The notes beneath the pieces are model-generated. The model was given only the letters and a program-made list of their open reading frames with translations. It was not told the DNA's origin and searched no databases. A DNA stretch of 64,000 nucleotides from Megaustenia siamemsis (lineage: Eukaryota; Mollusca; Gastropoda; Stylommatophora; Ariophantidae): NCBI GenBank assembly GCA_032433765.1, contig JAVIAB010000041.1, forward strand, positions 81,339,928-81,403,927, given 5' to 3'. The stretch's first letter is position 1; each line of letters opens with the position of its first letter. The position numbers and the translations under genes were made by a program. Of this stretch, positions 13,340 to 25,838 are shown in pieces.

Positions 13340-13910
13340 GAGATAGGTGGAGAGAGTGGCGGAGGAGCGGAGAGAAGGGAGGTTGAGAGAAAGAGGTGGT
13401 GGTGGAGAGAGGGGAGGTGGTGGATAGAGTGGAGGTGGTGGAGAGAGTGGAGGTGAGAGAGTGGTGGTGTAGAGAGTGGAATTGGAAAGGATGGAGGTGG
13501 TGGAGAGAGTGGAGGTGAGAGAGTGGTGGTGTAGAGAGTGGAATTGGAAAGGATGGAGGTGGTGGAGAGAGAGGAGGTGGTGGAGAGAGGGGAGGTGGTG
13601 GAGAGGGAGGAGGTGGTGGAGATAGGGGAGGTGGTGGAGGGAGGGGAGGTGGTGGAGAGAGGGGAGGTGGTGCAGAGAGGGGAGGTGGTGGAAAGAGGGT
13701 AGGTGGTGCAGAGAGGGTAAGTGGTGGAGAGAGTGGAGGTGGTGGAGAGAGTGGAGGTGGTGGAGAGAGGGGAGGTGGTGGAGAGAGTGGAGGTGGTGGA
13801 GAGAGTGGAGGTGGTGGAGAGAGTGGAGGTGGTGGAGAGAGGGGAGGTGGTGGAGAGGGAGGAGGTGATGGAGATAGGGGAGGTGGTGGTTAGAGCAGAG
13901 GTCAGAAAGT
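13340..13910. repeat. 18-bp G/A-rich minisatellite
   Basis: The unit is close to GGAGGTGGTGGAGAGAGT. The plus strand is nearly all G, A and T with many GGTGG and GGGG tracts. A purine-rich strand of this kind could form triplex or quadruplex structures, although no strict four-tract motif was counted. It ends about 250 bp before the last exon of gene A. Confidence 0.95.
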
Positions 13911-14166
13911 GGTGGTGGAGAGACAGACTATGAACAATGTTTGACTATGAGCTTCCCACCCTGACGGAGTCGGCCATAACTTCTCTAAAATGGCAGCAAA
14001 TGTTCCGCGAGTCACCGTCGAGCTGTGGTGCTATTGCAATCTGTTAAGCTAGAAGGCCGGCTGTGCCAACGATGACCACTGTTGCTTGTTGCCAGTCCGC
14101 TGTGTTTGTCATGCTTGCTTGACAGCTCGAGATGTTGATTGACAACTTCTTCTCTACACATTTCAG

Positions 14167-14247
14167 GCCAAATGTAGCAAGCGTATGGCCAAGCTGGCCA
14201 CGCCCTCGGCCAGGAAAACAACCACGCCGTACAGTAAAGAGACGTAG
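14167..14247 (+). CDS. Terminal coding exon of gene A, THEG/SPMAP2-like C-terminus
   Basis: A strong acceptor (CTTCTTCTCTACACATTTCAG) opens phase 0, matching the phase-0 donor at 10425. The exon reads AKCSKRMAKLATPS, then ARKTTTPYSKET and TAG at 14245-14247. Joined to the previous exon it completes a second repeat-like segment, SALK-AKCSKRMAKLATP, matching the THEG pattern SAL.A..S.R...LA.P. The tail is basic, as expected for a microtubule-associated sperm protein. A polyadenylation signal lies 132 bp downstream. Exon status is well supported; the family is likely but not searched. Confidence 0.65.
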   Translation, partial: AKCSKRMAKLATPSARKTTTPYSKET

Positions 14248-14400
14248 GCGTGGCCTAGCTCATTCGACCACGCCCACACATCGCAGATGTACCTGTCTTC
14301 AACGTCAGTTCTGCATGAAGAAAATGTGGCGATTTTGAACGAGACTTGTGATTTGTTATATCAGATTGTGGCGTTGATAATAAAACTATATTACATTTAA
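14248..14400 (+). terminator. 3' UTR and AATAAA polyadenylation signal of gene A
   Basis: A canonical AATAAA lies at 14379-14384, 132 bp after the gene A stop codon, in otherwise unique sequence. Cleavage would be expected roughly 10-30 bp later, near 14395-14415. It supports the reading that gene A ends here and that the downstream PGK-like exons belong to another transcript. Confidence 0.6.
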
Positions 14401-14429
14401 GGCGCATGGAATGAGTCGAGTTTCTCTCG

Positions 14430-14850
14430 TTTCTGATTGGTAGCTTGTAACTTGAGGCAGCCAGTCACATTAATCCGATTGGCTTGTTTTGTTCACTGCG
14501 GGCTGTCACGGTTAAATCATTGTCGCCGTCACATCCTCTCCCTGGCCTGTGTACTGACTGTGACGAGATCACGTGTGTCGTCACTGGTGACCATTAGCAA
14601 ATATTGAAGTGGGCGTGGAACAAATCCAGGGCGTGTTTTTGTGGTTCCGTGATAGGATTTGGTTTGTGTCCGGCGATGAGAGCTGACAAGAAGGTTTGTC
14701 CGGTGGGGGCGGGGTTAACAAAGGTCGCGTTAGCGATTGGTTACACTATGACAGAAATGTTAACCGTGACAGCCCTTCTTGTTAGCTTGTCATCTGTTTA
14801 GTCTTGATCGGTCCGTTTGACAGGTCATTACGTTGGTTGAGCCAATCACG
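14430..14850 (+). promoter_or_regulatory. Putative promoter of gene B (CCAAT, GC and E boxes)
   Basis: This unique stretch between the gene A polyadenylation signal and the next array has inverted CCAAT boxes (ATTGG) at 14436-14440, 14478-14482 and 14736-14740, a direct CCAAT at 14842-14846, a palindromic E box CACGTG at 14570-14575, and a GC box GGGGGCGGGG at 14705-14714. Such a cluster is unusual in the window. It could drive gene B, whose first exon I could not identify. An ATG at about 14675 (MRADKK) has no phase-compatible donor, so I do not call it. Confidence 0.4.
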
Positions 14851-14861
14851 TTTCAGACTTT

Positions 14862-17800
14862 ACAGTTTGTTACTCAGACTTGACAATTGGTTGTTATTCA
14901 GACTTGATAATTTGTTGTTACTCAGACTTGACAATTGGTTGTTATTCAGACTTGATAATTTGTTGTTACTCAGACTTGACAATTGGTTGTTATTCAGACT
15001 TGATAATCTGTTGTTACTCAGACTTTGCAGTTTGTTGTTACTCAGACTTGATAATTTGTTGTTACTCAGACTTGATAATTTGTTGTTACTCAGACTTTGC
15101 AGTTTGTTGTTACTCAGACTTGATAATTTGTTGTTACTCAGACTTGACAATTTATTGTTACTCAGACTTGATAATTTGCTACTCAGACTTGACAATTTAT
15201 TGTTAATGAGAGTTGACAATTTGTTGTTACTCAGACTTGATAATTTGTTGTTACTCAGACTTGACAATTTGTTGTTACTCAGACTTGACAATTTGTTGTT
15301 ACTCAGACTTGACAATTGTTGTTACTCAGACTTGACAATTATTGTTACTCAGACTTGACAATTATTGTTACTCAGAAATGACAATTGTTGTTACTCAGAC
15401 TTGACAATTATTGTTACTCAGACTTGACGATTTGTTGTTACTCAGACTTCACAACTTGTTATTATTCAGTCTTGACAATTTGTTGTTGCTCAGACTTGAC
15501 AATTTGTTGTTACTCAGACTTGACAATTTGTTGTTATTCTGTCTAGACAATGTGTTGTTACTCAGACTTGACAATTTGTTGTTATTCTGTCTAGACAGTG
15601 TGTTGTTACTCAGACTTGACAATTTGTTGTTATTCTGTCTTGACAATTTGTTGTTACTCAGACTTGACAATTTGTTGTTACTCACACTTGACAATTTGTT
15701 GTTACTCAGAATTGACAATTTGTTGTTATTCTGTCTTGACAATTTGTTGTTACTCAGATTTGACAATTGTTGTTACTCAGACTTGACAATTATTGTTACT
15801 CAGACTTGATAATTTGTTGTTACTCAGACTTGACAATTTATTGTTACTCAGAAATGACAATTGTTGTTACTCAGACTTGACAATTATTGTTACTCAGACT
15901 TGACGATTTGTTGTTACTCAGACTTCACAACTTGTTATTATTCTGTCTTGACAATTTGTTGTTACTCAGACTTGACAATTTGTTGTTACTCAGACTTGAC
16001 AATTTGTTGTTACTCAGATTTGACAATTTGTTGTTACTCAGACTTGACAATTTGTTGTTATTCTGTCTAGACAATGTGTTGTTACTCAGACTTGACAATT
16101 TGTTGTTATTCTGTCTTGACAATTTGTTGTTACTCAGACTTGACAATTTGTTGTTACTCACACTTGACAATTTGTTGTTACTCAGAATTGACAATTTGTT
16201 GTTATTCTGTCTTGACAATTTATTGTTACTCAGATTTGACAATTTGTTGTTATTCTGTCTTGACAATTTGTTGTTACTCAGACTTGACAATTTGTTGTTA
16301 CTCAGACTTGACAATTTGTTGTTACTCAGAAATGACAATTTTTGTTACTCAGACTTGACAATTATTGTTACTCAGACATGATAATTTGTTGTTATTCAGA
16401 CTTGACAATTTATTGTTACTCAGAAATGACAATTTTTGTTACTCAGACTTGACAATTATTGTTACTCAGACTTGACGATTTGTTGTTACTCAGACTTGAC
16501 AATTTTTTATTATTCTGTCTTGACAATTTGTTGTTACTCAGACTTGACAATTTGTTGTTATTCTGTCTAGACAATGTGTTGTTACTCAGACTTGACAATT
16601 TGTTGTTATTCTGTCTAGACAATTTGTTGTTACTCTGACTTGACAATTTGTTGTTACTCAAACTTGACAATTTGTTGTTACTCAGAATTGACAATTTGTT
16701 GTTATTCTGTCTTGACAATTTGTTGTTACTCAGATTTGACAATTGTTGTTACTCAGACTTGACAATTATTGTTACTCAGACTTGATAATTTGTTGTTACT
16801 CAGACTTGATAATTTATTGTTACTCAGAAATGACAATTGTTGTTACTCAGACTTGACGATTTGTTGTTACTAAGACTTCACAATTTGTTATTATTCTGTC
16901 TTGACAATTTGTTGTTACTCAGACTTGACAATTTGTTGTTACTCAGACTTGACTATTTGTTGTTACTCAGATTTGACAATTTGTTGTTACTCAGACTTGA
17001 CAATTTGTTGTCATTCTGTCTAGACAATGTGTTGTTACTCAGACTTGACAATTTGTTGTTATTCTGTCTTGACAATTTGTTGTTACTCAGACTTGACAAT
17101 GTGTTGTTACTCACAATTGACAATTTGTTGTTACTCAGAATTGACAATTTGTTGTTATTCTGTCTTGACAATTTGTTGTTACTCAGATTTGACAATTTGT
17201 TGTAATTCTGTCTTGACAATTTGTTGTTACTCAGACTTGACAATTTGTTGTTACTCAGACTTGACAATTTGTTGTTACTCAGACTTGACAATTTGTTGTT
17301 ATTCTGTCTTGACAATTTGATGTTACTCAGATTTGACAATTTGTTGTTACTCAGACTTGACAATTTGTTGTTACTCAGATTTGACAATTTGTTGTTACTC
17401 AGACTTGATAATTTGTTGTTACTCAGACTTGACAAATTGTTGTTATTCTGTCTTGACATTTTGTTGTTACTCAGACTTGACAATTTGTTTTTACTCAGAC
17501 TTGACAATTGGTTGTTATTCAGACTTGATAATTTGTTGTTACTCAGACTTGACAATTTGTTGTTATTCAGACTGGACAATTTGTTGTTACTCAGACTTGA
17601 CATTTTGTTGTTACTCAGACTTGACAATTTTTTGTTACTCAGACTTGACAATTGTTTTTATTCAGACTTTACAATTTGTTGTTATTCAGACTTGACATTT
17701 TGTTGTTACTCAGACTTGACAATTTGTTGTTACTCAGACTTGACAATTTGTTGTTATTCAGACTTGACAATTTGTTGTTATTCAGACTTGACAATTTGTT

Positions 17801-18495
17801 GTTACTCAGACTTGACAATTTGTTGTTACTCAGACTTGACAATTTGTTGTTACTCAGACTTGACAATTTGTTGTTACTCAGACTTGACAATTTGTTGTTA
17901 TTCGGACTTGACAATTTTTTGTTATTCAGACTTGACAATTTTTTGTTATTCAGACTGGACAATTTTTTTTTATTCAGACTTGTCATTTTGTTGTTATTCG
18001 GACTTGACAATTTGTTGTTACTCAGACTTGACAATTTGTTGTTACTCAGACTTGACAATTTGTTGTTACTCAGATTTGACAATTTGTTGTTACTCAGACT
18101 TGACAATTTGTTGTTACTCAGACTTGACAATTTGTTGTTACTCAGACTTGACAATTTGTTGTTACTCAGACTTGACAATTTGTTGTTACTCAGATTTGAC
18201 AATTTGTTGTTACTCAGACTTGACAATTTGTTGTTACTCAAACTTGACAATTTGTTGTTATTCTGTCTTGACAATTTGTTGTTACTCAGACTTGACAATT
18301 TGTTGTTACTCAGACTTGACAATTTGTTGTTATTCTGTCTTGACAATTTATTGTTATTCAGATTTGACAATTTGTTGTTATTCTGTCTTGACAATTTGTT
18401 GTTACTCAGACTTGACAATTTGTTGTTACTCAGACTTGACAATTTGTTGTTACTCAAACTTGACAATTTGTTGTTACTCAAACTTGACAATTTGT
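14862..18495. repeat. 24-bp minisatellite, about 150 copies
   Basis: The unit is TTGTTGTTACTCAGACTTGA plus CAAT. Common variants are GATAAT for GACAAT, TATTCTGTCT for TACTCAGACT, and shortened 22-23 bp units that shift the frame (near 15310-15420, 15765-15900 and 16340-16460). Similar blocks of variants recur (compare 15411-15800 with 15887-16250), showing block duplication. Frames of up to 426 codons are repeat artefacts. Confidence 0.98.
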
Positions 18496-18599
18496 TACTA
18501 ATCACACTATTACTTCCAATCCACATTTTGATCTGTCACATGTTTACACGTTCCTGATATTTTGTTTAGTTCTGGCATGAGATTTATTGACAATGATTG

Positions 18600-18935
18600 A
18601 CTTGATAATTTAGCTCTATTGGCTTGTTATTATGTCATTATAGTTCTTATCTATTGGTTTGTTATTCTGTCATTATAGTTCTTAACTATTGGCTTGTTAT
18701 TATGTCATTATACTAATAGTTCTTATCTAGTGGCTTGTCATTCTTTCATTATACTAATAGTTCTTATCTAGTGGCTTGTCATTCTTTCATTATACTAATA
18801 GTTCTTATCTAGTGGCTTGTCATTCTTTCATTATACTAATAGTTCTTATCTAGTGGCTTGTCATTCTTTCATTATACTAATAGTTCTTATCTATTGGCTT
18901 GTCATTCTGTCATTATACTAATAGTTCTTATCTAC
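18600..18935. repeat. 41-bp minisatellite, about 7 copies
   Basis: The unit contains TAGTTCTTATCTAGTGGCTT and TCATTCTTTCATTATACTAA. The first copies are shorter and more diverged; the middle copies (18720-18890) are nearly identical. Confidence 0.93.
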
Positions 18936-18979
18936 CTCAGAACTGTTGCTCTGTTATAACTGAATTGTCATTCTCCAAC

Positions 18980-19270
18980 GAGGCAAAACGCTGGCCTCGA
19001 GACAGAGAGGTTGTGGGTTCAAATCCCAGCTAGACCAATTGGGATTTTTATTTGTTATTTCTCTCTGCGGCAACCACCCCTGGTCTCAGCAGCGACGCCC
19101 GACTAGAAACGTCAATTACTCATAGACAGAAAAACATATGAGTACCTCCTCGAGGGACCCCTGTGCACTTGGCTGCCAGTGAAAAACGGGTTAACGCGCA
19201 CAATTCAGTTGCTAGTCTCTAGGGACTTCGTCAGAGGTGAAAACTGGCACGCCAACAACAACAACAAATC
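18980..19270 (+). mobile_element. tRNA-derived SINE-like element
   Basis: A pol III B-box match GGTTCAAATCC (19016-19026) sits in a tRNA T-arm-like context, GGTTGTGGGTTCAAATCCCA. A weak A-box-like GGCAAAACGCTGG lies about 30 bp upstream. A roughly 220-bp non-tRNA body follows, and the element ends in a short (CAA)n tail at 19253-19268. This layout (tRNA-like head, body, simple tail) is that of a SINE. It abuts an antisense LINE fragment, so it may have inserted into it. The source tRNA is unclear, perhaps Arg- or Lys-like. Confidence 0.55.
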
Positions 19271-19503
19271 ATTCGTTGAGTGCCGTCTCCGCATCGAAGG
19301 TTGGATACCACAGAGCGCCATTCTGCTCTCTCTCTAGCTTTGATGGTGCAGGTTGTCATAGGCTGACTTGTCCATCTTTTGATGTTACTCGTCCTTGTTA
19401 GTCTTGGTCTGCCTCTGCCTCTTTTACCTTGCATTTCCCTTCCAATATTACTTTTAGTAGACTGCTGTGTCTTTTACCATGCCCCAAAAATCTCATTTGT
19501 TTT
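19231..19503 (-). pseudogene. Non-LTR retrotransposon C-terminal tail, broken
   Basis: On the minus strand the segment reads QMRFLGHGKRHSSLLKVILEG, then after a frameshift near 19435 GKRGRGRPRLTRTSNIKRW and later ARERAEWRSVVSNL. The order FLGH, GK..G.RGRPR, IK.W, then R.EWRS..S.L is the usual C-terminal tail of many LINE reverse-transcriptase polyproteins. It is too short and too broken to be active. It is related in type to the reverse transcriptase remnant at 30350-30895, which covers the region just before this tail. Confidence 0.65.
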
Positions 19504-20109
19504 GTTTGTATTATGTTTAGTAGTTTTCTTTTCATTTTTAGTTGTTTTAAGACTTATTATATAATAATATACTTGTTATATAATAATATATAATATAATA
19601 TATAATATAATATATAATATAATATATAATATAATATATAATATAATATATATACTTATAATATAATAATGTAAGCAATCTATCTCCATAACAAAGAAAA
19701 AATCACGTGGTAATTGAAGGAAGTAATCATGAAGCTTCTTCTATATATTGAATACAAGTATTGGTCAACATTTTATGCAGAATTACTACTTTACTAAACA
19801 ATATCCAATCATATTCGGTCCGAGCCGATGTGTCGGTTTTGGTCTCGTATTACCTTCATAAGTGGAGCTGGTGTGCCGGTAGTGGTCCAGAAAAAGTTCA
19901 ATCTTCTTTATTTTCCAGAGTTTCCATTTCTAGTCATCTTTGAATTAGCCAGTCTTCTTTTGCCTGTTTGAAAACATGTTTGTGTATTTGTGGTGTCAGG
20001 TCTGATGTAACTACTCGTACATCGGGAGGAGAATGGTAGAATCTTTAGAGAAATCTCTCGTGTTGATAAAAAAAACTAGAATCACTCCAGTGGGACTTCA
20101 GAAAATCTC
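19504..20109. other. AT-rich spacer with a short TAATA array
   Basis: At 19556-19670 there is a simple TATAATATAA-type microsatellite. The rest (19671-20109) is unique, AT-rich intergenic or intronic DNA in which I see no open frame with good splice sites. The first exon of gene B should lie somewhere between 14.4 and 22.3 kb, but nothing here has a convincing phase-2 donor. Confidence 0.5.
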
Positions 20110-20450
20110 TAACTTCTATTTCTATTATAACTATATTTCTATTGTAACTCTATTTCTATTATAACTATATTTCTATTGTAACTCTATTTCTATTATAACT
20201 ATATTTCTATTGTAACTCTATTTCTATTATAACTATATTTCTATTGTAACTCTATTTCTATTGTAACTATATTTCTATTGTAACTCTATTTCTATTATAA
20301 CTATATTTCTATTGTAACTCTATTTCTATTATAACTATATTTCTATTGTAACTCTATTTCTATTATAACTATATTTCTATTGTAACTCTATTTCTATTAT
20401 AACTATATTTCTATTGTAACTCTATTTCTATTATAACTACATGTATATTT
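20110..20450. repeat. 34-bp minisatellite (17-bp dimer), about 10 copies
   Basis: A dimer of TCTATTATAACTATATT and TCTATTGTAACTCTATT. The alternation of the two 17-bp halves is very regular, so the dimer was the amplified unit. Confidence 0.95.
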
Positions 20451-20534
20451 CTATTGCAACATTACTACTACTGTAACTCTATTACTATTCTAGAATACGC
20501 ATGTGCCTTTATGCAGGATCCTAAACTTTATTAC

Positions 20535-21535
20535 TTCTACACTTCTACTGACATCTCCTTGTACACTTCTACTGACATCTCCTTCTACACTCCTACTGAC
20601 ATCTCTTTCTACACTTCTACTGACATCTCCTTCTACACTTCTACTGACATCTCCTTCTACACTCCTACTGACATCTCTTTCTACACTTCTACTGACATCT
20701 CCTTCTACACTTCTACTGACATCTCCTTCTACACTCCTACTGACATCTCTTTCTACACTTCTACTGACATCTCCTTCTACACTTCTACTGACATCTCCTT
20801 CTACACTTCTACTGACATCTCCTTCTACACTTCTACTGACATCTCCTTCTACACTCCTAATGACATCTCCTTCTACACTTCTACTGACATCTCCTTCTAC
20901 ACTTCTACTGACATCTCCTTCTACACTCCTACTGACATCTCTTTCTACACTTCTACTGACATCTCCTTCTACACTTCTACTGACATCTCCTTCTACACTT
21001 CTACTGACATCTCCTTCTACACTTCTACTGACATCTCCTTCTACACTTCTACTGACATCTCCTTCTACACTTCTACTGACATCTTCTCCTACACTTCTAC
21101 TGACATCTCCTTCTACACTTCTACTGACATCTCCTTCTACACTCCTACTGACATCTCCTTCTACACTTCTACTGACATCTCCTTCTACACTCCTACTGAC
21201 ATCTCTTTCTACACTTCTACTGACATCTCTTTCTACACTTCTAATGACATCTCCTTCTACACTCCTACTGACATCTCTTTCTACACTTCTACTGACATCT
21301 CCTTCTACACTTCTACTGACATCTCCTTCTACACTTGTACTGACATCTCCTTCTACACTTCTACTGACATCTCCTTCTACACTTCTACTAGCATCTCCTT
21401 CTACACTCCTACTGACATCTCCTTCTACAAGCCTACTGACATCTCCTTATACACTCCTACTGACATCTCCTTATACAAGCCTACTGACATCTCCTTCTAC
21501 AAGCCTACTGACATCTCCTTTTACAAGCCTTTGAG
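20535..21535. repeat. 24-bp minisatellite, about 41 copies
   Basis: The unit is CTACTGACATCTCCTTCTAC plus ACTT, with ACTCCT and TCTTTC variants. A three-unit higher-order pattern (ACTCCT, then TCTTTC, then the plain unit) recurs at 20560-20790. The last copies (21420-21530) share an AAGCCT variant. The 343- and 366-codon frames over it are artefacts of an 8-codon unit. Confidence 0.98.
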
Positions 21536-21539
21536 TTTT

Positions 21540-22265
21540 ACAATCATGACATAACTTAAAACTGAGTTTTACATTAATGGTATAATTTATAGCTGGGATT
21601 TACAATCATATCTTTATTTTATAGCTGAGTTTTGCAATCATAACATATTTTATATCTGAGTTTTACAATCATGACATAATTTATAGCTGAGTTTTACAAC
21701 CATAACATAATTTATATCTGGGATTAACAATCATAGCATAATTTATAGCTGAGTTTTACAATCATGTATACTTTATAGCTGAGTTTTACATTCATAACAT
21801 AATTTATAGCTGAGTTTTACAACCATAACATAATTTATAGCTGAGTTTTACAATCATAACATAATTTATAGCTCAGTTTTACAACAATGACATAATTTAT
21901 AGCTGAGTTTTACAATCATGTATACTTTATAGCTGAGTTTTACAATCATAACATAATTTATAGCTGAGTTTTACAATCATAACATAATTTATAGCTGAGT
22001 TTTACAATCATAACATAATTTATAGCTCAGTTTTACAATCATAACATAATTTATAGCTGAGTTTTACAATCATAACATAATTTATAGCTCAGTTTTACAA
22101 TCATAACGTAATTTATATCTGGGATTAACAATCATAACATAATTGACAGCTGAGTTTCACAATTATGTATAATTTATAAATGATTGACTTTTTACAATCA
22201 TATGCTAATTTATAACTGCTTTTTACAATCATATGCTAATTTATAACTGCTTTTTACAATCATGA
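21540..22265. repeat. 31-bp minisatellite, about 23 copies
   Basis: The unit is GCTGAGTTTTACAATCATAA plus CATAATTTATA. It is more diverged than its neighbours at both ends, and several copies carry CATGTATACTTTATA or ATATCTGGGATTAACA variants. The array ends about 95 bp before the gene B exon. Confidence 0.95.
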
Positions 22266-22359
22266 CTTAATTGATAAGCCAAAATGGCCAATATTTTATC
22301 TTCCAATGGTGTGAGTAGGCGGAGCCGACCAAGAGATTGTGCAAGCTCTCTGCCCCTAG

Positions 22360-22426
22360 GCCTGTGATTGACGTGGCCAAGTTCTACCTGTGGCTGTGGA
22401 AGAAGAAACCTGACACGGAAATCAAG
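22360..22426 (+). CDS. Gene B exon upstream of the PGK-like domain
   Basis: The acceptor CTCTCTGCCCCTAG (ending 22359) and donor AAG|GTACCA (22427) bracket 67 bases. With one base completing a codon from an earlier exon (phase 2) it encodes PVIDVAKFYLWLWKKKPDTE, then IK, and ends in phase 0. That matches the phase-0 start of the 28770 exon exactly. PGK normally has only a few residues before its first beta strand, so this is an N-terminal extension that I cannot assign to a family. The upstream partner exon is not identified. Confidence 0.6.
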
Positions 22427-22494
22427 GTACCAAGGGGCGGGGCTAACGACAGACGTGCAGAGAGACGGACACGCATAGACAGATAAAGTTGCTA

Positions 22495-24770
22495 GACAGA
22501 GACACTTTGTATGAGACAGTATGAGACAGTATGAGATAGTGTGAAATACTTAGTATGAGACACATAATATGAGACAGTATAAGACACTTAGTATGAGACA
22601 GTATGAGATAGTGTGAAATACTTAGTATGAGACACATAATATGAGACAGTATAAGACACTTAGTATGAGACAGTATGAGATAGTGTGAAATACTTAGTAT
22701 GAGACACATAATATGAGACAGTATAAGACACTTGGTTTGAGACAGTATGAGACGCTTAGTATGAGACAGTATGAGACGCTTAGTATGAGACAGTATGAGA
22801 CAGTATGAGACGCTTAGTATGAGACAGTATGAGATAGTGTGAGACGCTTAGTATGAGACAGTATGAGATAGTGTGAGACGCTTAGTATGAGACAGTATGA
22901 GACGCTTAGTATGAGACAGTATAAGACGCTTAGTATGAGACAGTATGAGACACTTAGTATGAGACAGTATGAGACACTTGGAATGAGACAGTATGAGACA
23001 CTTGGTATGTGACATTTAGTATGAGACAGTATGAGACACTTGGTATGTGACATTTAGTTTGAGACAGTATGATACACTTGGTATGTGACAGTATGATACA
23101 CTTGGTATGAGACAGTATGAGACACTTTGTATGAGACACTATGGGACAGTATGAGACGGTATGAGACACTTAGTATGAGACACTTGATATGAGGCACTTT
23201 GTGTGTAACAGTATGAGACAGTATGAAACACTTCGTGTGAGACAGTATGAGACACTTAGTATGAGACAGTATGAGACATTTAGTATGAGACAGTATGAGA
23301 CTGTATGAGACACTTAGTATGAGACACTAAGTATGAGACAGTATGATACACTTGGTATGTGACACTTAGTATGAGACAGTATGATACACTTGGTATGTGA
23401 CACTTAGTATGAGACAGTATGATACACTTGGTATGTGACACTTAGTATGAGACAGTATGAGACACTTGGTATGTGACAGTATAATACACTTGGTATGAGA
23501 CAGTATGAGACACTTTGTATGAAACACTTGGTATGAAACAGTATGAGACACTTAGTATGATACACTTGGTATGAAACATTATGAGACACTTAGTATGAGA
23601 CACTTGGTATGAGACTGTATGAGACACTTAGTATGATACACTTGGTATGAAACAGTATGAGACACTTAGTATGAGACACTTGGTATGAGACTGTATGAGA
23701 CACTTAGTATGATACACTTGGTATGAAACAGTATGAGACACTTAGTATGATACACTTGGTATGAGACTGTATGAGACACTTAGTATGATACACTTGGTAT
23801 GAGACTGTATGAGACACTTAGTATGATACACTTGGTATGAAACAGTATGAGACACTTAGTATGAGACACTTGGTATGAGACTGTATGAGACACTTAGTAT
23901 GATACACTAGGTATGAGACTGTATGAGACACTTAGTATGATACACTTGGTATGAGACTGTATGAGACACTTAGTATGATACACTTGGTATGAAACAGTAT
24001 GAGACACTTAGTATGAGACACTTGGTATGAGACTGTATGAGACACTTATTATGAGACACTTGGTATGAGACTGTATGAGACACTTAGTATGATACACTTG
24101 GTATGAAACAGTATGAGACACTTAGTATGAGACACTTGGTATGAGACTGTATGAGACACTTAGTATGAGACACTTGGTATGAAACAGTATGAGACACTTA
24201 GTATGATACACTTGGTATGAAACAGTATGAGACACTTAGTATGAGACACTTGGTATGAGACTGTATGAGACACTTATTATGAGACACTTGGCATGAGACT
24301 GTATGAGACACTTATTATGAGACACTTGGTATGAGACTGTATGAGACAGTACGAGACATTTATATGATACACTTGGTATGAGACAGTATTAGACACTTAG
24401 TATGAGACTGTATGAGACACTTGGTATGAGACACTTGGTATGAGGCACTTGGTATGAGGCACTTGGTATGAGACTGTATGAGACATTTGGTATGAGACAC
24501 TTGGTATGAGGCACTTGGTATGAGACTGTATGAGACATTTGGTATGAGACACTTGGTATGAGACACTTGGTATGAGACTGTATGAGACATTTGGTATGAT
24601 ACACTTGGTATGAGACTGTATGAGACATTTGGTATGAGGCACTTGGTATGAGACTGTATGAGACATTTGGTATGAGACACTTGGTATGAGACACTTGGTA
24701 TGAGACACTTGGTATGAGACACTTGGTATGAGGCACTTGGTATGAGACTGTATGAGACATTTGGTATGAC
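22495..24770. repeat. Minisatellite of mixed 10- and 14-bp modules
   Basis: Modules TATGAGACAG or TATGAGACTG (10 bp) and TATGAGACACTTGG or TATGAGACACTTAG (14 bp) are combined in different orders. A 38-bp higher-order unit (10+14+14) dominates 23340-24240, and a module with GAGGCACTTGG appears only at 24430-24740. Short minus-strand frames rich in SHTKCL words come from this array. Confidence 0.96.
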
Positions 24771-24807
24771 ATTTGTTTTCAACGCCATTTAATTTCCTAT
24801 CTAACGT

Positions 24808-25838
24808 GTTTATACTGGTATCACATCCATATGTTAGCACTGGTATCACATCCATATGTTAGCACTGGTATTACATCCATATGTTAGCACTGGCATCACA
24901 CCCATATGTTAGCACTGGTATCACACCCCTTTCTTAACACTGTTATCACATCCATATGTTAGCACTGGTATCACACCCATATGTTAGCACTGGTATCACA
25001 CCCCTTTGTTAACACTGGTATCACATCCATATGTTAGCACTGGTATCACATCCATATGTTCGCACTGGTATCTAACCCATATGTTAGCACTGGCATCACA
25101 CCCATATGTTAGCACTGGTATCACACCCATATGCTAGCACTGGCATCACACCCATATGTTAGCACTGGTATCACATCCATATGTTAACATTGGTATCACA
25201 TCCGTATGTTGACACTGGTATCACATTCATATGTTAGCACTGGTATCACATCCATATGTTAGCACTGGTATCACACGCATATGTTAGCACTGGTATCACA
25301 CCCATATGTTAGCACTGGTATCACATCCATATGTTAGTACTGGTATCACATTCATATGTTAGCACAGGTATCACACCTATATGTTAGCACAGGTATCACA
25401 TCCATATGTTAGCACTGGTATCACACCCATATGTTAGCATTGGTATCACACCCATATGTTAGCACTGGTATCACACCCATATGTTAGCACTGGTATCACA
25501 CCCATATGTTAGCACTGGTATCACACCCATATGTTAGCACTGGTATCACATCCATATGTTAGCACTGGTATCACACCCATATGTTAGCACTGGTATCACA
25601 CCCATATGTTAGCACTGGTATCACACCCATATGTTAGCACTGGTATCACATCCATATGTAAGCACCGGTATCACACCCATATGTTAGCACTGGTATCACA
25701 CCCATATGTTAGCACTGGTATCACACCCATATGTTAGCACTGGTATCACACCCATATGTTAGCACTGGTATCACACCCATATGTTAGCACTGGTATCACA
25801 CCCATATGTTAGCACTGGTATCACATCCATATGTTAGT
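24808..25838. repeat. 25-bp minisatellite, about 41 copies
   Basis: The unit is CATATGTTAGCACTGGTATC plus ACACC or ACATC. Successive GTTAGCAC words are 25 bp apart (25683, 25708). Each unit carries the palindrome CATATG. Copies at 25440-25830 are the most uniform, so that end was probably amplified last. Confidence 0.97.

Noticed and set aside
13721..13933. 70-codon VERVEVVER frame
   Set aside because: It comes from the 18-bp purine-rich repeat and has no other coding evidence.
14604..14801. Short frame starting MRADKK as the first exon of gene B
   Set aside because: The AAG|GTTTGT donor is weak and gives phase 0, while the 22360 exon needs phase 2.
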